Both the position numbers and the translations under genes were made by a program. Source: Aspidapion aeneum (Eukaryota > Arthropoda > Insecta > Coleoptera > Brentidae). Taken from it: a stretch of 64,000 nucleotides of DNA. Under the pieces are notes generated by a model, which searched no databases, had not been told where the DNA came from, and saw only the letters and a program-made list of their open reading frames with translations. Where the stretch lies: NCBI GenBank assembly GCA_963576565.1, contig OY755038.1:144384273-144448272 (forward strand). Direction: 5' to 3'. Positions 1 through 11,020 of the stretch are shown piece by piece (position 1 is the first letter of the stretch; the number at the start of each line of letters is the position of its first letter).

Positions 1-879
1 CTTCATTTCATTTATTTAAGACAATTTCTCCAGTGAAATTTGGAGTGCCTTGCTATTTTGGCCCTAACTTATTTGGTATTTTTCTCAGATCTAATTATAC
101 AAGATGAACTAAATCTTTGTGTTTTTTGTACAACCCAATGAACCAACTTTGCAGGGACAAAAGAGAGATGAGGTTATATTTTTTTTCGGTTTCCTTACAT
201 TGTTTTACCTCATGGGGTGGATCTCGGACTGGGTTGCTGTCTGTCTCATTCTACCTGACGTAGAATGATGACAGCAGATATTTGGTCCAGATCTCCCCTA
301 TGATGGAATGATGTTGGAAGTATATATATATTTTTTTAACAATCATTCATATAAGTGAGTTTTACACTACTGACTCAAATGTAGGTACACTGTGACCTGT
401 TGGAAATGTGCATCTACCTATAAAGTACTTTCTATTTGTGTCATTTTGATTCATTTAGGAATCTTTTGAAATCTTATTTTGTTTATTAGTCAATTTTTTT
501 TGGTTTTTTAACTACACAAATACTCTGGAAGCCTCGGAAGTAAGTAGAGTTTCATTGTTTGGCTACAACGTTTGGGTTGAACTGTATTTTAATTAAGATC
601 TTCTTTGTAAAACATTGATATTAAAACACTGTGGCGCACGTAAAATTTTCTTATTTCTGAACCCCCTCCTTCTCCACTGTATAAAAGTTACCGGGCATAT
701 CAATGTTTTACCTAGCTGGAAAATACAGTTCTGCTTCCAGATATTTGTTTAATTATTCAGTGGTTTTTTTTAGTGTCACAAATTGGCAAATTGTTATTAT
801 TTTAATTACACTGTCACAAAATGGCGGCAACGTCTTTAAGCTGCCACAAATGTCACCCAACGCATTTTAATTGGCCACA
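1..879 (+). repeat. Gypsy-A 5' LTR, 3' portion only
   Basis: This stretch is repeated almost base for base at 13193-13471 plus 24218-24628, which are the two halves of the 3' LTR. It ends in ...GGCCACA, directly followed by a primer-binding-like site, so it is the end of a 5' LTR whose beginning lies left of the window. Compared with the 3' LTR it has about 195 extra bases (444-638). Being uninterrupted, it shows the sequence before Gypsy-B inserted. Confidence 0.85.
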
Positions 880-881
880 AT

Positions 882-897
882 TGGTGCCCTACGTGAG
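882..897 (+). other. Gypsy-A primer-binding site, tRNA-Lys-like
   Basis: TGGTGCCCTACGTGAG begins two bases after the LTR end (CA). It resembles the tRNA-Lys1,2 site of retroviruses (TGGCGCCCAACGTGGG), with three differences by eye. Position and opening TGG are as expected for minus-strand priming. Confidence 0.7.
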
Positions 898-3800
898 TTT
901 TTGGCTAGTTTTTTAACATCTGATGTAATTTTTTTTGTTCTCTTTTAATTTGAAAAAAAAAGAAATAACTTTTTTTTGAATTTTTTGAATTTTTTTAAAA
1001 AAAATTTTGTGGTACAGCCAAAGCCAGGTTAAAGGCTTTCAGTGGCTGTCGGTGTTTTTTGACACCCAATCATTTTTTTTTATAAAAAACAAGATCATTG
1101 GTTTTTGGAAATAACACTTTTTAAATATTTTTTGGTAATTAAGTTTAAGTTGCTCTGTTGATCCTCATAGTTTTTTCTATTAGCTTATCTTCACAAGTTT
1201 TTTCTTGGAAAATAAAAGATTCATTTTTATTTGTTAAGGAAGAATAAGTGGATAAAAAGCATGGGAGTTTTTATTCAACAGCGTCCAAATCATGAGGAAA
1301 AACATGTGTTAATTTTTTTTTAAAGAAAAATAAACACAGTAATCTAAGTTTACTTCAATTTTTTTTGTTGATTTATAGGTGGATGGACCTCCAGACATGG
1401 TCTTTTTTATGTTTTAAATATATGACATAGGTAGTGTGTTCTTTCTAACAATTTTTTTTGCAGGTTCGTTTATTTATATGTTATTATTTCCTGCTTGTGA
1501 TAAGATAGAAATTGTTTCACAGATTATTTTTTAGTGCAGTCAATTTATTTAGGTCAAGTTTTTTTTGGTGATTTTAATTTTTTGTGGGATATCACCACTT
1601 GGAAATTGGAATATTTTTACAGGGTTTCACACAAATTTTTCTTGGCTGGATTGTTTTAAAGTAAATATAGCTTAACAGCTGGTAGCTTTGTTTAGTTGAA
1701 AGTATTAATCAGTAATGAAAGAAAAGAAAAATGAGTTTATTTTACTTTGTCATTTTCTTTTCTTGTTTTTTTGGTGGTAACTGTTGATGACAATTAAGAT
1801 CTTACGTCACTCAGTTACATCGGGTCAGAGGAGGGTACTACTACTATTTAGTGTCAGCTCGGGACGTTAGGAAACACAAGGCTAAAATCCCTAGAGCAGC
1901 ACATTGGCTGAAGATCAACGCCAGAGGTCCAGTTAACATTTGTTTTGAAGTATTTTTTTGGGGCAGTTTTTTTTAGGTCTTTGGTTGCCAGTTTAGTTGT
2001 CTAGTTGTGTTTTCGTGACTGGTCAAATTTTTTTTGGTAGAAAATACAGCGTTGGGCTTTGGAGTGCATTTTTTTTAAAAAATGACCTACGGGTATTTCT
2101 ATCAATTAAAGTTTTTCTGGTTTACAATTATTTTTTTCTGTATTTTTTTTCTGCATTCAGGTCATAGCTTGGTCATGGCCAATGGAGAGCAAACATTTAT
2201 GTTTGAGCCTTGAGAAGTTTTGCCTACTCCGGATTGAATACAGAGAAAATGAATTTGAAGCCCAACTAGATATAATACCACAAAAGGAATGTTTAACTGA
2301 GACAGATATAGATATAAGTTTTTTTTGAATTTTTTTAGTTTATTTGTAAAGTTCAGTAAAATTTTTAAGTAAGGTCATTTTGAGGCCGTGAAATTGGTCA
2401 GTGAATTTAAGAGAGACTTTCAACTAGATATAAATGCTAGGCGGTGGTAATTGGTAAAAATATTTCAAAATTTAACTTTTTTGTAAATAATTTAATCTTT
2501 CTTAAAAAGATTATTTTTTTTCTGTAAACATAACTTCTCGGTTTTTATACGGGTCGTAGTTTTAAAGGGTTACCAGACAGGTTGTATTTTTTTAGGGGAC
2601 CAAACGGGAACTTCTTGAGTTTCAAAAGGGGAACTTTTTTTGTCTTAGTTGATCAGGCAGGAATAAATAAATCTTTTACTTCCAAATCATAGTTTTAAAT
2701 AACAAGATTTATTGGTTAGGTGTTTGGGTCTTATAATAAAAAACGTTTTGTTTTTGGGGATACTGGTATGATATGGAATTATTTTTGTTTCATGCCAAAT
2801 GTTGTTTGACGGTAGATATGCTAGTCTTCAGTTTTTTTCTGATAGTTTGAGTTTCAGGACAGTGGCGTGTACCTAAAGGGGCCTGTCATCTGCGCCCATT
2901 GTAAAGCAACTTCCAACTTACTTGCTTAGCTTTTTCACTTCATCTTCGTTTTGTTGCTTCCGAAATTAAAGCGTTATGTTGGATGACGATGGATGATGTT
3001 AGACTAACAAAGTACCTATTTAGAGATAAAAACTTGAAAGTTGTGAACAATTGGGAAGTAATTTTTTTTTGTTTCATTTTTTTTTTAATTTTAAATAATT
3101 TCATACTGGTGACTTCAAATAATGCAGCAAATTTTTAAATTACAATACACTGTTGTGGAATAAGTGGGAAAGTGTTCAGGCTAAACAATAAATTTAAGAT
3201 CATTGATTTTTTAAAAAGATTTCAACCTTAAGAATAAATTTAAAACAATAGGTTTTCTTTGATGCGACTAAACAATGAAGAGGGCATATATTTTTTTTTG
3301 TTATGCATAATATGATAGTAGTACCTTTTGTATTGCAATAATTAGGGGTTTTCCTCCCGCGAGCTGGGTGGAAATGGAATAAATGTTTGGTTCGGAATGT
3401 AGAAATCGAGGAACGAGGACTTCCTGCTAATCTTTTTAGGATTTCGCAACTTCGGGTTTTCGCTAAATTAAAATACATCCAAATTTGGCCTACAGGCTGA
3501 ATCTCGCATTTTCCAGGACCTTGCAGATTCGCGGAGAAAGACAAATTTTGTGATCTATTTAATTATGATAGGAATTAAAATAGTAACATGCACATGAGGG
3601 AACTAGATATATTTAGGTTAAAAATTAGTAAGAACACTGATCTGAACAATTTTCCATAATAGTGTCCTATCTTCACAGGGTGCTTCAAAATATCTTCACC
3701 TTTCTTTGAAATAAGATATTGTTTCGCCTGTGGGCGTTTAACCGGTTAAAAATATATAGTGTACAGATGGGATTGGAATGGAAATCACAAGTTTTTGGGT

Positions 3801-6108
3801 TTATTGACATTATACTTAGGAAATAGGGGAAATGTCTAATAGAAAGGTTTTTGGATTTAGGCCGAGTTTTGTTGAGATAACAAAAGTTTAATTGGGGCCG
3901 GGATTTTTATTACGCTCTTTTAAAATTAATGTAATAGTTTTTGGCTTCTTGACTTTTGTTGTCTGGTTTTTACGCAGGATTATTCCCAACTGTTTCATTT
4001 CAAAATGTCATTTGTAAGTGATCGGGTCTCATTAGCCCTTGGACACTTGATAATTTTTGCTTTGACTAATAGTTGTGGGAAGGGCCCAACTTAATTTTAT
4101 ATCTCGTGAACACCAGGAATAAGGATCTGAGAATGCATTAAGCAGTAAATTTTTTTTGATTAGATGTTGTGTGTAAAGACACTTGAGTAGGCAGATTTAG
4201 TTTTACAACGTTCTTATAGGTGAACCTTGAAATTGTTTTCATAGTTCTTTTTCTGAAAGTGCACACAATTCTTTACGGGGTTGAGTGCAAAGTTTGAATC
4301 TTAGGTTCTTCACATTATAGTGGTACAGTAAATAAGTACTAACGTTGCTTATTTCCTTTAGTAATAATTTTAAACAAATATACTAACATCGTTTGTTTTT
4401 TTGGAACATAAATATTTTTTTACTTTTCCTAAACTGATTGGTTTTTTTTTGCAATTATGATTTTTATACCTTATGATTCTTAAGTAAATTTAATTTTCAA
4501 CAATTTTTTTTTGTATAGTAAATTAATTTTTCTAGCTCATTTACTTTTCACATTGCCACAGTTTTAGGAGAGGAAAGGGAATTGACAACTGTTTTTTTAA
4601 AGGAAAAGAATTTGTTGCATGACAACTCGAATAAGATTTTTCTGGTGTTGGTTTTATGAAAACTTTTTTTAAGGTTCACTAATAGGAGCTGCAACCCACT
4701 TTTAAATTTTTTTTGAAAATATTTTTTAAATATTTTTTAAATATTTTTTTTAAGGAAGGAAACTTGATTTTCTTGTTGGAAAATTTTCTTTTTGGTACAT
4801 AGTAGTACCTTGCCCTACAATGGTTTTACCAGTTTATTTAAATATTTTTTTTTTCTGAATTAAAATATAATTTCATTTCGAACCCTCGCGTTTTAACAAC
4901 CTATCATCATTTGTTTTAATTTTTTTTCTCCCTACTCCAAACCAGGGTAGAGTAATATTTTGAAAATTTTAGTGAGCCAATTCATTTTTCTTATTATTGG
5001 GCTACTGTGGTCAACACCAAAATTTTATTTATTATTATTTTTGTTTTTATTTTTTGACACCTTTCGGTATGATCCTAGGGTCTTCTTGACCATGGTTTGC
5101 ATCAATTTAGTTTAAATTTTGGGAATTTCATTTTAATGAGGATTAGAGAGTTGCAGTCCTACCAAGACGTTATTTGTATAAATTTTTTTTAATACCATCG
5201 GTAATTTTTTTTTTAAAAGACCCAACCGAACCGAACCGAACCGAACACACAACATCCTTACAAGTCTAATTCGACGCAATTTCAGCGAGCGGATTTTTTT
5301 TTAATTGAGCATATTTTACGATTTCTATAACACGAACATCTGTTCCGATGTTTATTGCGTTCACTTATATATTAAGGGATGATGTGGCCTTAAGCAATGC
5401 ATGTTTCGTGTAAACTCAGAGTAGGTAAGCAGGTTAAAGTGGGTTTTGATTTTTTCTTTTTAGAAAAATCATTGTATACGGCGATTTGGGTTTTTTTTTT
5501 GAGGAGTTTATTAGTGGAGCCGTTCTGCAATAGCAGGAGTATACCCTAGCGTTAACTGTGTACAACAGCTTTGGGATTTTTTTGTTATAGGTAGTCTGTT
5601 GTACGTTCCATTTAGGGATAAATTTACCTATTCGGTTGCTGAGGTAAACAAACATCACTTAACTTTAATTTTAATCCAGTTCAGCTAGGATAAGCGCAAT
5701 TATTTTTTTTTTGGTTTTACTCACGCAGGAGTGGAACATAAGACCTGAACACTGCCAAAGCTCTTGTCTCTCTTTTATTTTTTTAATCTTTTTTATGGCT
5801 ACTTGTTAATTCTAATTTAGGATTTAAGTAGTTATTTCTCTCTGCAAGGTTGGACGTCATAGTTGGTTGTACAAATAATTAATTTAAACTATGATTACAT
5901 TTTTAAATGCAAATAAATTTTATTTTCTTACTGCTCCGGTGTTCTTCGATTTTGTTCGCGTCTGCCCGTATTTATGTTTTATATTTTCTACATTTGTGAG
6001 AATATTTATAGTGATTTTCACTAGTGAGTTTAAAGTGAACTTTGTGTTTGTTATTGCGTGGTTTAGTTTTTATAATTGGGAGGTATAATTAAGAATTTTA
6101 AAGTTTAA
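898..6108 (+). other. Gypsy-A 5' leader, giant, T-rich, no gene
   Basis: About 5.2 kb separates the primer site from gag. The plus strand is strikingly T-rich, with runs of 7-9 T scattered throughout, and I find no credible coding frame on either strand. Short open frames here (for example 5891-6088) encode only the hydrophobic residues expected of T-rich DNA. Minor landmarks are AACCG repeated four times at 5224-5245 and a hAT-end-like CAGTGGCG at 2862. A leader this long is far beyond usual gypsy elements. It may hold an intron or packaging and regulatory RNA, but that is inference. Confidence 0.7.
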
Positions 6109-7926
6109 AGTTTTAATATAAAAGGCACCATAACTATTTCTTTGAGTCGGTTGTCGGACATAAGGTACTTAGTCAAGGACGAGTTAATCTACGAATTAAC
6201 ATGGAGAGGCATAGCCATTGGATTGGTGGAAGGAATGAAGCAACAGCTCATGCTGATTAAGCAAAGAGAAAAGACTGATGCAAGTATGAGATTCCCTCCG
6301 TATCCCTTTACGTTTGGCCAGGATGCTTTTAGCTGCATGAAGAAGCTTGATAGTCTAGTACCGCTGGTAGAGAAGTTCTCTGGTACGAGCAAAGGGGGAG
6401 AGCTTAGAAAAATCGCTGTAAGGTTGGAACACGTGTTAGGCAGGATTAACAACATGAATCCGTCCAACTTTGAAGGAAGTCAAATGAAAGGCATACTGCT
6501 TGCGGAAACCTTGAGTTTGATTGGGAGGTTGCAGAGCCAAGCAACAGATCTGCTAAGAGTTGGCGTGGCCTCAGATGATGATGAAGCATCTGAAACCCAA
6601 TCAACGAGTCGAAGCCCAGATCACTCGACAAATGTTGGCAACATTCCCAGCCAGTCTCAACTCCCGCAACCACAGCACTCGAGCACACAAAGAACAGCTC
6701 AACAGCCTACGAACCAACCGTCGGTCATTGCTCCAGTGCAAATGCAAGTGCTAACGAACCCAACTCAAACACCAATACAAGCACCACCCCCAATGCTGAT
6801 CCAGAATGACGGTGCATCAGCTTTTCATTATCAACAACCGTCTACCGTTCCTTTGAGTTTAGCTGCCCTCCAAAGTAGCATTGCACCAATTGCTCAGTCA
6901 CGAACTTTTTCATGTTCGTCGCCAGTACCAATGTCAAGAGATCCTGGTACTTCATATCATGTTGCACCTGTACCTCCGCATAAGTGGAACTTAAAGTTTA
7001 CAGGCGAGAGGGGTACAATCTCCGTCACCGCATTTTTTGAGAGAGTGGACGAGTTAAGTCAGGCGAGAGGAGTTAGTAAAAAGGTTCTACTGAACTCAGG
7101 CATTGATCTTTTTGAAATATCAGCCTATACTTTTTACAAAGACGTACGTAGAGAAGTCCATACATGGGAACAGCTGGAACAAAGGTTCATGACAGAATAT
7201 CTTCCTTCTTCATATGGCGAGAAGCTATTGAAGGAAATTCAAAAACGTAAACAAGGACCTGGAGAGTCTATAGGGACCTATATTGCTGTCATGAACACAT
7301 ATTTCCAAAGACTTGGCTGTCCTGTTTCTGAAGAGGCAAAATTAGCTATCGTCTTCAGAAATATCGCGGACATCTATAAAAATGGGTTAATTGCTACTGA
7401 GGTCAATAGCCTATCACATCTAAAAGATTTGTGTCGTAGAATAGACCAGAGATATGATAAAAAGGAGGAGAATTTTACTCCTAGGAAAAACCAATCAATC
7501 GAACCTGACTTGGCCTACGTTGACGTAGAGAGCGACAGTGACGATTTTCCAACAGAAGTCAGTGCAATTCAAATATCAAGTACCGCGACATCTAACCAAC
7601 GGAATTCGAATCATCATGCTGATAGAATGGACAGAGATAGGCAACAGTTAGCAAGCAATTTCTCTGCTAGAGCTGATAGAGAGAGACAACAACCACCTAG
7701 TGGTCAGTCTAGCGTAAGTGACAGGGATGTACAACCACCACAAGGTGCTAGGTCTGGTAGGGCGAACAGGGACGTGGTATGTTATAGATGCAACCAAACA
7801 GGGCACATGGCAATCGGGTGCGCATTGCCTAGAAGTAAGCAGTGTTATTCGTGTGGTCAGGCAGGGGTAACAGTCAGAGAATGTCGTAATTGTAATCGTC
7901 AGGGAAACGGACCCAGGCGCTCGTAG
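6109..7926 (+). CDS. gag: Gypsy-A Gag polyprotein
   Basis: Structural protein of an LTR retrotransposon; it would build the particle and bind the RNA. The frame is open from 6109 to a stop at 7924-7926 (about 605 codons). No ATG lies at the natural start: the first in-frame ATG is at about 6232, yet similarity to the Gypsy-C gag (63557 onward) reaches upstream of it, so a splice or non-AUG start is likely. Counting from codon 6142, a Q/P/S-rich linker spans roughly residues 150-280 and a Retrotrans_gag-type capsid region residues 280-430 (starts WNLKFTGERG). One CCHC knuckle, CYRCNQTGHMAIGC, is at about 547. A second at about 568 has Val where His is expected. This frame is undamaged, unlike pol. 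Pol follows in the -1 frame. Confidence 0.85.
   Translation, partial: SFNIKGTITISLSRLSDIRYLVKDELIYELTWRGIAIGLVEGMKQQLMLIKQREKTDASMRFPPYPFTFGQDAFSCMKKLDSLVPLVEKFSGTSKGGELRKIAVRLEHVLGRINNMNPSNFEGSQMKGILLAETLSLIGRLQSQATDLLRVGVASDDDEASETQSTSRSPDHSTNVGNIPSQSQLPQPQHSSTQRTAQQPTNQPSVIAPVQMQVLTNPTQTPIQAPPPMLIQNDGASAFHYQQPSTVPLSLAALQSSIAPIAQSRTFSCSSPVPMSRDPGTSYHVAPVPPHKWNLKFTGERGTISVTAFFERVDELSQARGVSKKVLLNSGIDLFEISAYTFYKDVRREVHTWEQLEQRFMTEYLPSSYGEKLLKEIQKRKQGPGESIGTYIAVMNTYFQRLGCPVSEEAKLAIVFRNIADIYKNGLIATEVNSLSHLKDLCRRIDQRYDKKEENFTPRKNQSIEPDLAYVDVESDSDDFPTEVSAIQISSTATSNQRNSNHHADRMDRDRQQLASNFSARADRERQQPPSGQSSVSDRDVQPPQGARSGRANRDVVCYRCNQTGHMAIGCALPRSKQCYSCGQAGVTVRECRNCNRQGNGPRRS
7902..7908 (+). promoter_or_regulatory. 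-1 ribosomal frameshift site between gag and pol
   Basis: The heptamer G GGA AAC sits exactly in the gag reading frame, six codons before the gag stop. The pol frame is -1 relative to gag and is open across this point. A downstream stem can be drawn by eye: AGGC and CTCG (7914-7923) against CGAG and GCCT (7939-7949). X XXY YYZ slippery sites of this kind are standard for retroviral and retrotransposon gag-pol fusion. Confidence 0.7.
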
Positions 7927-8561
7927 GCGGTCGACCTTCGAGTCAGCCTGAACAAGCATCGACCGATAGGCTAACGTACGGTTTAGATTATGTGATAAGT
8001 CATGCTCGTAAAGATGAGAGGCCTTATTTAGAAGTGGATGTGCTCGGAAATAAGTTATTAGGTTTGTTGGATTCCGGGGCTTCACGTACCTTTTTAGGGA
8101 ATCATGGTTGGTCAATCATCGAGAGGTTTGGTTTTTCACTTGATACGACAAAGAAAACGAGTTGTATTGTGGCAAATGGTCAAAGCACGAGTAGTATTGG
8201 GACAGTGCAGCTTCCTATGCGAGTTCAGGATAAATTCAGGTTAATAGAGGTCGTCGTTCCTGAGTTGCCGCACACTTTGATTTTGGGATTAGATTTTTGG
8301 ATTTCAATGGGGATAGTACCGAACTTAAGTACTAATGAGTGGCACTTTGCCGATAATAAAGATGTGATTTGTTCTTTAAAAACATCAGACCAACAAATTA
8401 CTCTTACGCCTTATGAATCAGAACGACTAGAGGAATTGGTCGATAAATATAAGACTATTATGGGTGACTCACTAGGATGTACAGACAGGGTAGAACACAA
8501 GATTACAACAGATGCAGCACCGATAAGACAACGTTCTTATAAGGTCTCACCGGTCATTTAA
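7909..8561 (+). pseudogene. pol: Gypsy-A pol: aspartic protease part
   Basis: The frame is open in -1 relative to gag from before the gag stop. The protease carries the catalytic DSGA motif in the context LLDSGASRTFLGNHG (about 8067-8105), typical of gypsy and retroviral aspartic proteases that cut Gag-Pol. A second hydrophobic segment ending LILGLDFW (about 8272-8298) matches the C-terminal half of such folds. The frame ends at a TAA (8559-8561) just before the expected reverse transcriptase, in the middle of what should be one polyprotein, so pol is broken here. The start was taken from the frameshift site, not from the GTG at 7992. Confidence 0.75.
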
Positions 8562-8813
8562 AAACTTATTGATGACGAGATCGACGAAATGCTGAAAATG
8601 GTACCAGTGGTAATGGTACAAAAGAAAAACACAAAGAAATATCGGTTCTGCGTAGACTACCGCAAATTGAACTCAGTGACGGCGCGTGATAGTTATCCTT
8701 TACCACTCGTATCCGAGACCCTTGACAAGTTGAAAGATGCTAGTACTTCTCAACCTTGGATATTAAAAGCGCTTATTGGCAAGTACCAATGGAAGAATCA
8801 TCGAAGCCACTAA
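8562..8813 (+). pseudogene. pol: Gypsy-A pol: reverse transcriptase fingers fragment
   Basis: Continues the polyprotein after the stop at 8559. It contains the conserved segment FCVDYRKLNSVTARDSYPLP (about 8647-8706), the fingers and early palm of Ty3/gypsy reverse transcriptases. Similarity leaves this frame near 8750-8760, where the reading continues in another frame (8756 onward), so a frameshift lies there. No function can be expected from the fragment alone. Confidence 0.75.
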
Positions 8814-9028
8814 CAGCAAACATCTGTCGACGAGGTCTCTTCCAATTTAAGCGTTTACCTTTTGGTCTTCATAATGCACCTGCAACTTGGCAGAGACTCA
8901 TAGATAGCATCATAGGAAACGACTTAGACCCCTACGTGTACGTATATCTCGATGACCTCGTAATTGTCACACAGAACTTTTCTGAATTCTTGAGGAAGTC
9001 CTACGAAGATTGCAGAATGCAAAGATAA
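8756..9028 (+). pseudogene. pol: Gypsy-A pol: reverse transcriptase palm with YLDD
   Basis: Reads DIKSAYWQVPMEESS (first catalytic Asp), then LPFGLHNAPATWQRLID, then VYLDDLVI, the metal-binding motif of the active site (about 8947-8970). The order and spacing are those of Ty3/gypsy polymerases. The frame drifts after about 8990, and similarity resumes in the frame beginning near 9010, marking another frameshift. Confidence 0.8.
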
Positions 9029-9642
9029 CGGTAAGTTGGGAGAAATGCCAACTGTGTAGGCCAGAAATGACTTATTTAGGTTTCGTAGTGGACCGTCGAG
9101 GCATCCGAGTTGACCCTAATAAAATTAAAGCCATGTTAGAGCTCCAGAGGCCAAGAACTGTCAGAGAAGTTCGTAGAGTTGTAGGTACAATATCTTGGTA
9201 TAGACGTTTCATAGAGAATTTTTCAGCGATAATAGCTCCAATTACAGCTCTAACTAAGAAAAATCAAAAGTTCGATTGGACTCCAGACTGCGAAAAAGCA
9301 TTTATTAAGATTAAGGAACTTTTAGTGACTGCACCGGTCCTTACATGTCCAGATTATACCAAGGAATTTGTCATTCAAACAGACGCATCAGGATATGGAA
9401 TAGGAGCATGTTTAACGCAACCTTATCCTGAAGGAGACAAAGTCATATGCTATTTGAGTCGATCTTTGACTAAGCAAGAACGTGTTTACACGACCTCCGA
9501 GCGAGAATGTTTGGCATTGGTTTGGGCGATAGAGAAGCTCCGGCCATATATTGAGGGGATCTCATTTAAGGTCATAACAGATCATTTTAGTTTAAAATGG
9601 CTTCATAGCTTGAAAGAGCCCAGTGGAAGCTCGTTGAAGTAA
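9010..9642 (+). pseudogene. pol: Gypsy-A pol: RT thumb/connection and RNase H
   Basis: Carries the post-catalytic RT segment (YLGFVVDRRGIRVDPNKI, then the RRFIENFS block) followed by RNase H beginning QTDASGYGIGACL (about 9380-9418). Further RNase H blocks are YTTSERECLALVWAIEKLRP and ITDHFSLKWL. RNase H removes the RNA strand during reverse transcription. The frame ends at 9640 where the C-terminal RNase H region should continue, and similarity resumes in the next frame from about 9630, giving a further frameshift. Confidence 0.8.
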
Positions 9643-9677
9643 TCCATCGGAAAGGGAAAGATTTAGTTGTCCCGGAC

Positions 9678-10097
9678 ATGTTGTCTCGTGCAGTACCCAT
9701 GATTGATACAATTTCGCAGCCCAGAGACGCTTCAACAGCAATAAAAGATCGATGGTACCAAAAGATGGTAAAGTGGGTCGTAGAATCACCGTTTAAATTT
9801 ATGAATTGGAGATACACTGATAATAAGTTGTATAAATATATCAAACAAGAATACCCTCAACTTTCACCATCTAACGAATATTGGAAAGAGGTAGTTCCCA
9901 AAGATCATAGGCGTAGAATTATTGGAGAAGCTCACTATCCTCCTACCGCAGGGCATATGGGTGTGTATAAAACCTTCCACAGACTGGCAGAAAAATATTA
10001 TTGGCCAAAAATGCGCCAGGACCTGGCAACTTTTGTAAAGAAATGCTTGTCTGTGCAGCTCATAAAGGTGATACACAAGGTGTATCTGATCAGATGA
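9678..10097 (+). pseudogene. pol: Gypsy-A pol: RNase H tail and integrase zinc domain
   Basis: Starts in the end of RNase H (KGKDLVVPDMLSR lies just upstream, at about 9651-9687) and runs into the integrase N-terminal domain, with HYPPTAGHMGVYKTFHRLAEK supplying the two His of the HHCC zinc site. The first Cys (KKCLS) is present. The second Cys is lost from this frame because of a shift near 10050, and the expected continuation lies in another frame until about 10130. Integrase inserts the DNA copy into the genome; this copy cannot encode an intact one. Confidence 0.75.
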
Positions 10098-10287
10098 TAT
10101 CTCACCCAAAACCAAACCGTCCTTAGGAAATTATTTCAACAGATTTATGTGGACCCCTACCTCGTTCGACAAAGGGTAATTGCTGGATTCTCGTCGTTAC
10201 GGACTATTTGAGTAAGTTTTCCTTAGTTTTTCCAATGCGAACAGCCCTACTCAAGCTGTTGTCAAGCATCTTGAGGAGCAAGTATTT
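10098..10287 (+). pseudogene. pol: Gypsy-A pol: decayed start of integrase core
   Basis: The region between the zinc domain and the second catalytic Asp. Short pieces in shifting frames look like an integrase core start (first catalytic Asp region near 10140-10205), but no single frame crosses it. I call it pol only because of its position between two recognised integrase pieces. Confidence 0.5.
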
Positions 10288-10983
10288 ATGGTCTTCGGAG
10301 TACACCGTTTGATACTTTGTGATAATGGCCCTCAGTACAAAAGTAACGAGTTTAAGCGTTTTGCTGAGAGTTATCAGGTTAAAATTCAGTATAATCCGTA
10401 TTATCACCCCAGAGCAAATCCAACAGAAAGGACGAATCGTACGTTAAAAACCATGTTATGTTGTTATGTGAAAGATAACCACAGGAAGTGGGGCGAACAA
10501 ATACATAAACTTGCCTGCGCGATTCGTACTGCAACCCATGAGACAACCAGGATGTCTCCTTTCTTTGTTAATTTTGGTAGGAATATGTGTTTATCAGGAA
10601 AAGATTACTCCAACCCAGTTTTGTTATCTGAAGAGAATGGTGTACAAACTGCAGCTGAAAGTAAGAACGAAGGTTTCCGGAAGCTCTATGCGGATGTTAA
10701 GAGAAGGTCAGAGGTGGCAGGAGAGATAAACGTAGTTCAGTATAATTTGCGTACAAGGGTACCCAACTTTGTTGTGGGTCAGCGTGTTTGGAAGAAAAAT
10801 TATGTGTTGTCAGATGCTGCGAAGTTTTTCTCGAAGAAGTTAGCACCGAAATTCGTTGGTCCTTATGTGATTAGGAATAAAATTTCTCCTTGGATATTTG
10901 ATCTTTAGGAACCATCGGGTAAAGTACTACCAGGGAGCTGGCATGCCAAAGACCTTAAGTCGGCAGCGGACCTCTCCGATTAA
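10288..10983 (+). pseudogene. pol: Gypsy-A pol: integrase core and C-terminus
   Basis: Contains LILCDNGPQYKSNEFKRFAE (second catalytic Asp of DDE, about 10309-10370) and NPTERTNRTLKT (catalytic Glu, about 10417-10452), then a basic C-terminal region ending near KFVGPYVIRNKI. The frame stops at 10906-10908. A shifted frame continues as GSWHAKDLKSAADLSD and stops at 10981-10983, just before the polypurine tract, so that was the original end. No env or other gene lies between pol and the 3' LTR. Confidence 0.75.
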
Positions 10984-11005
10984 CCTTTTAGGTTAATGGT
11001 CTTGA

Positions 11006-11020
11006 AGTTGGGGGGGATTA
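11006..11020 (+). other. Gypsy-A polypurine tract
   Basis: AGTTGGGGGGGATTA directly precedes TGTAACG, the start of the 3' LTR. Position and purine content fit the plus-strand primer of an LTR element. Confidence 0.75.

Noticed and set aside
3200..3544. 114-codon minus-strand frame in the Gypsy-A leader
   Set aside because: No recognisable protein, no similar frame in the Gypsy-C leader, compositionally biased.
5224..5245. AACCG repeated four times as possible telomeric or satellite repeat
   Set aside because: Too short and not a known telomere motif; treated as local slippage.
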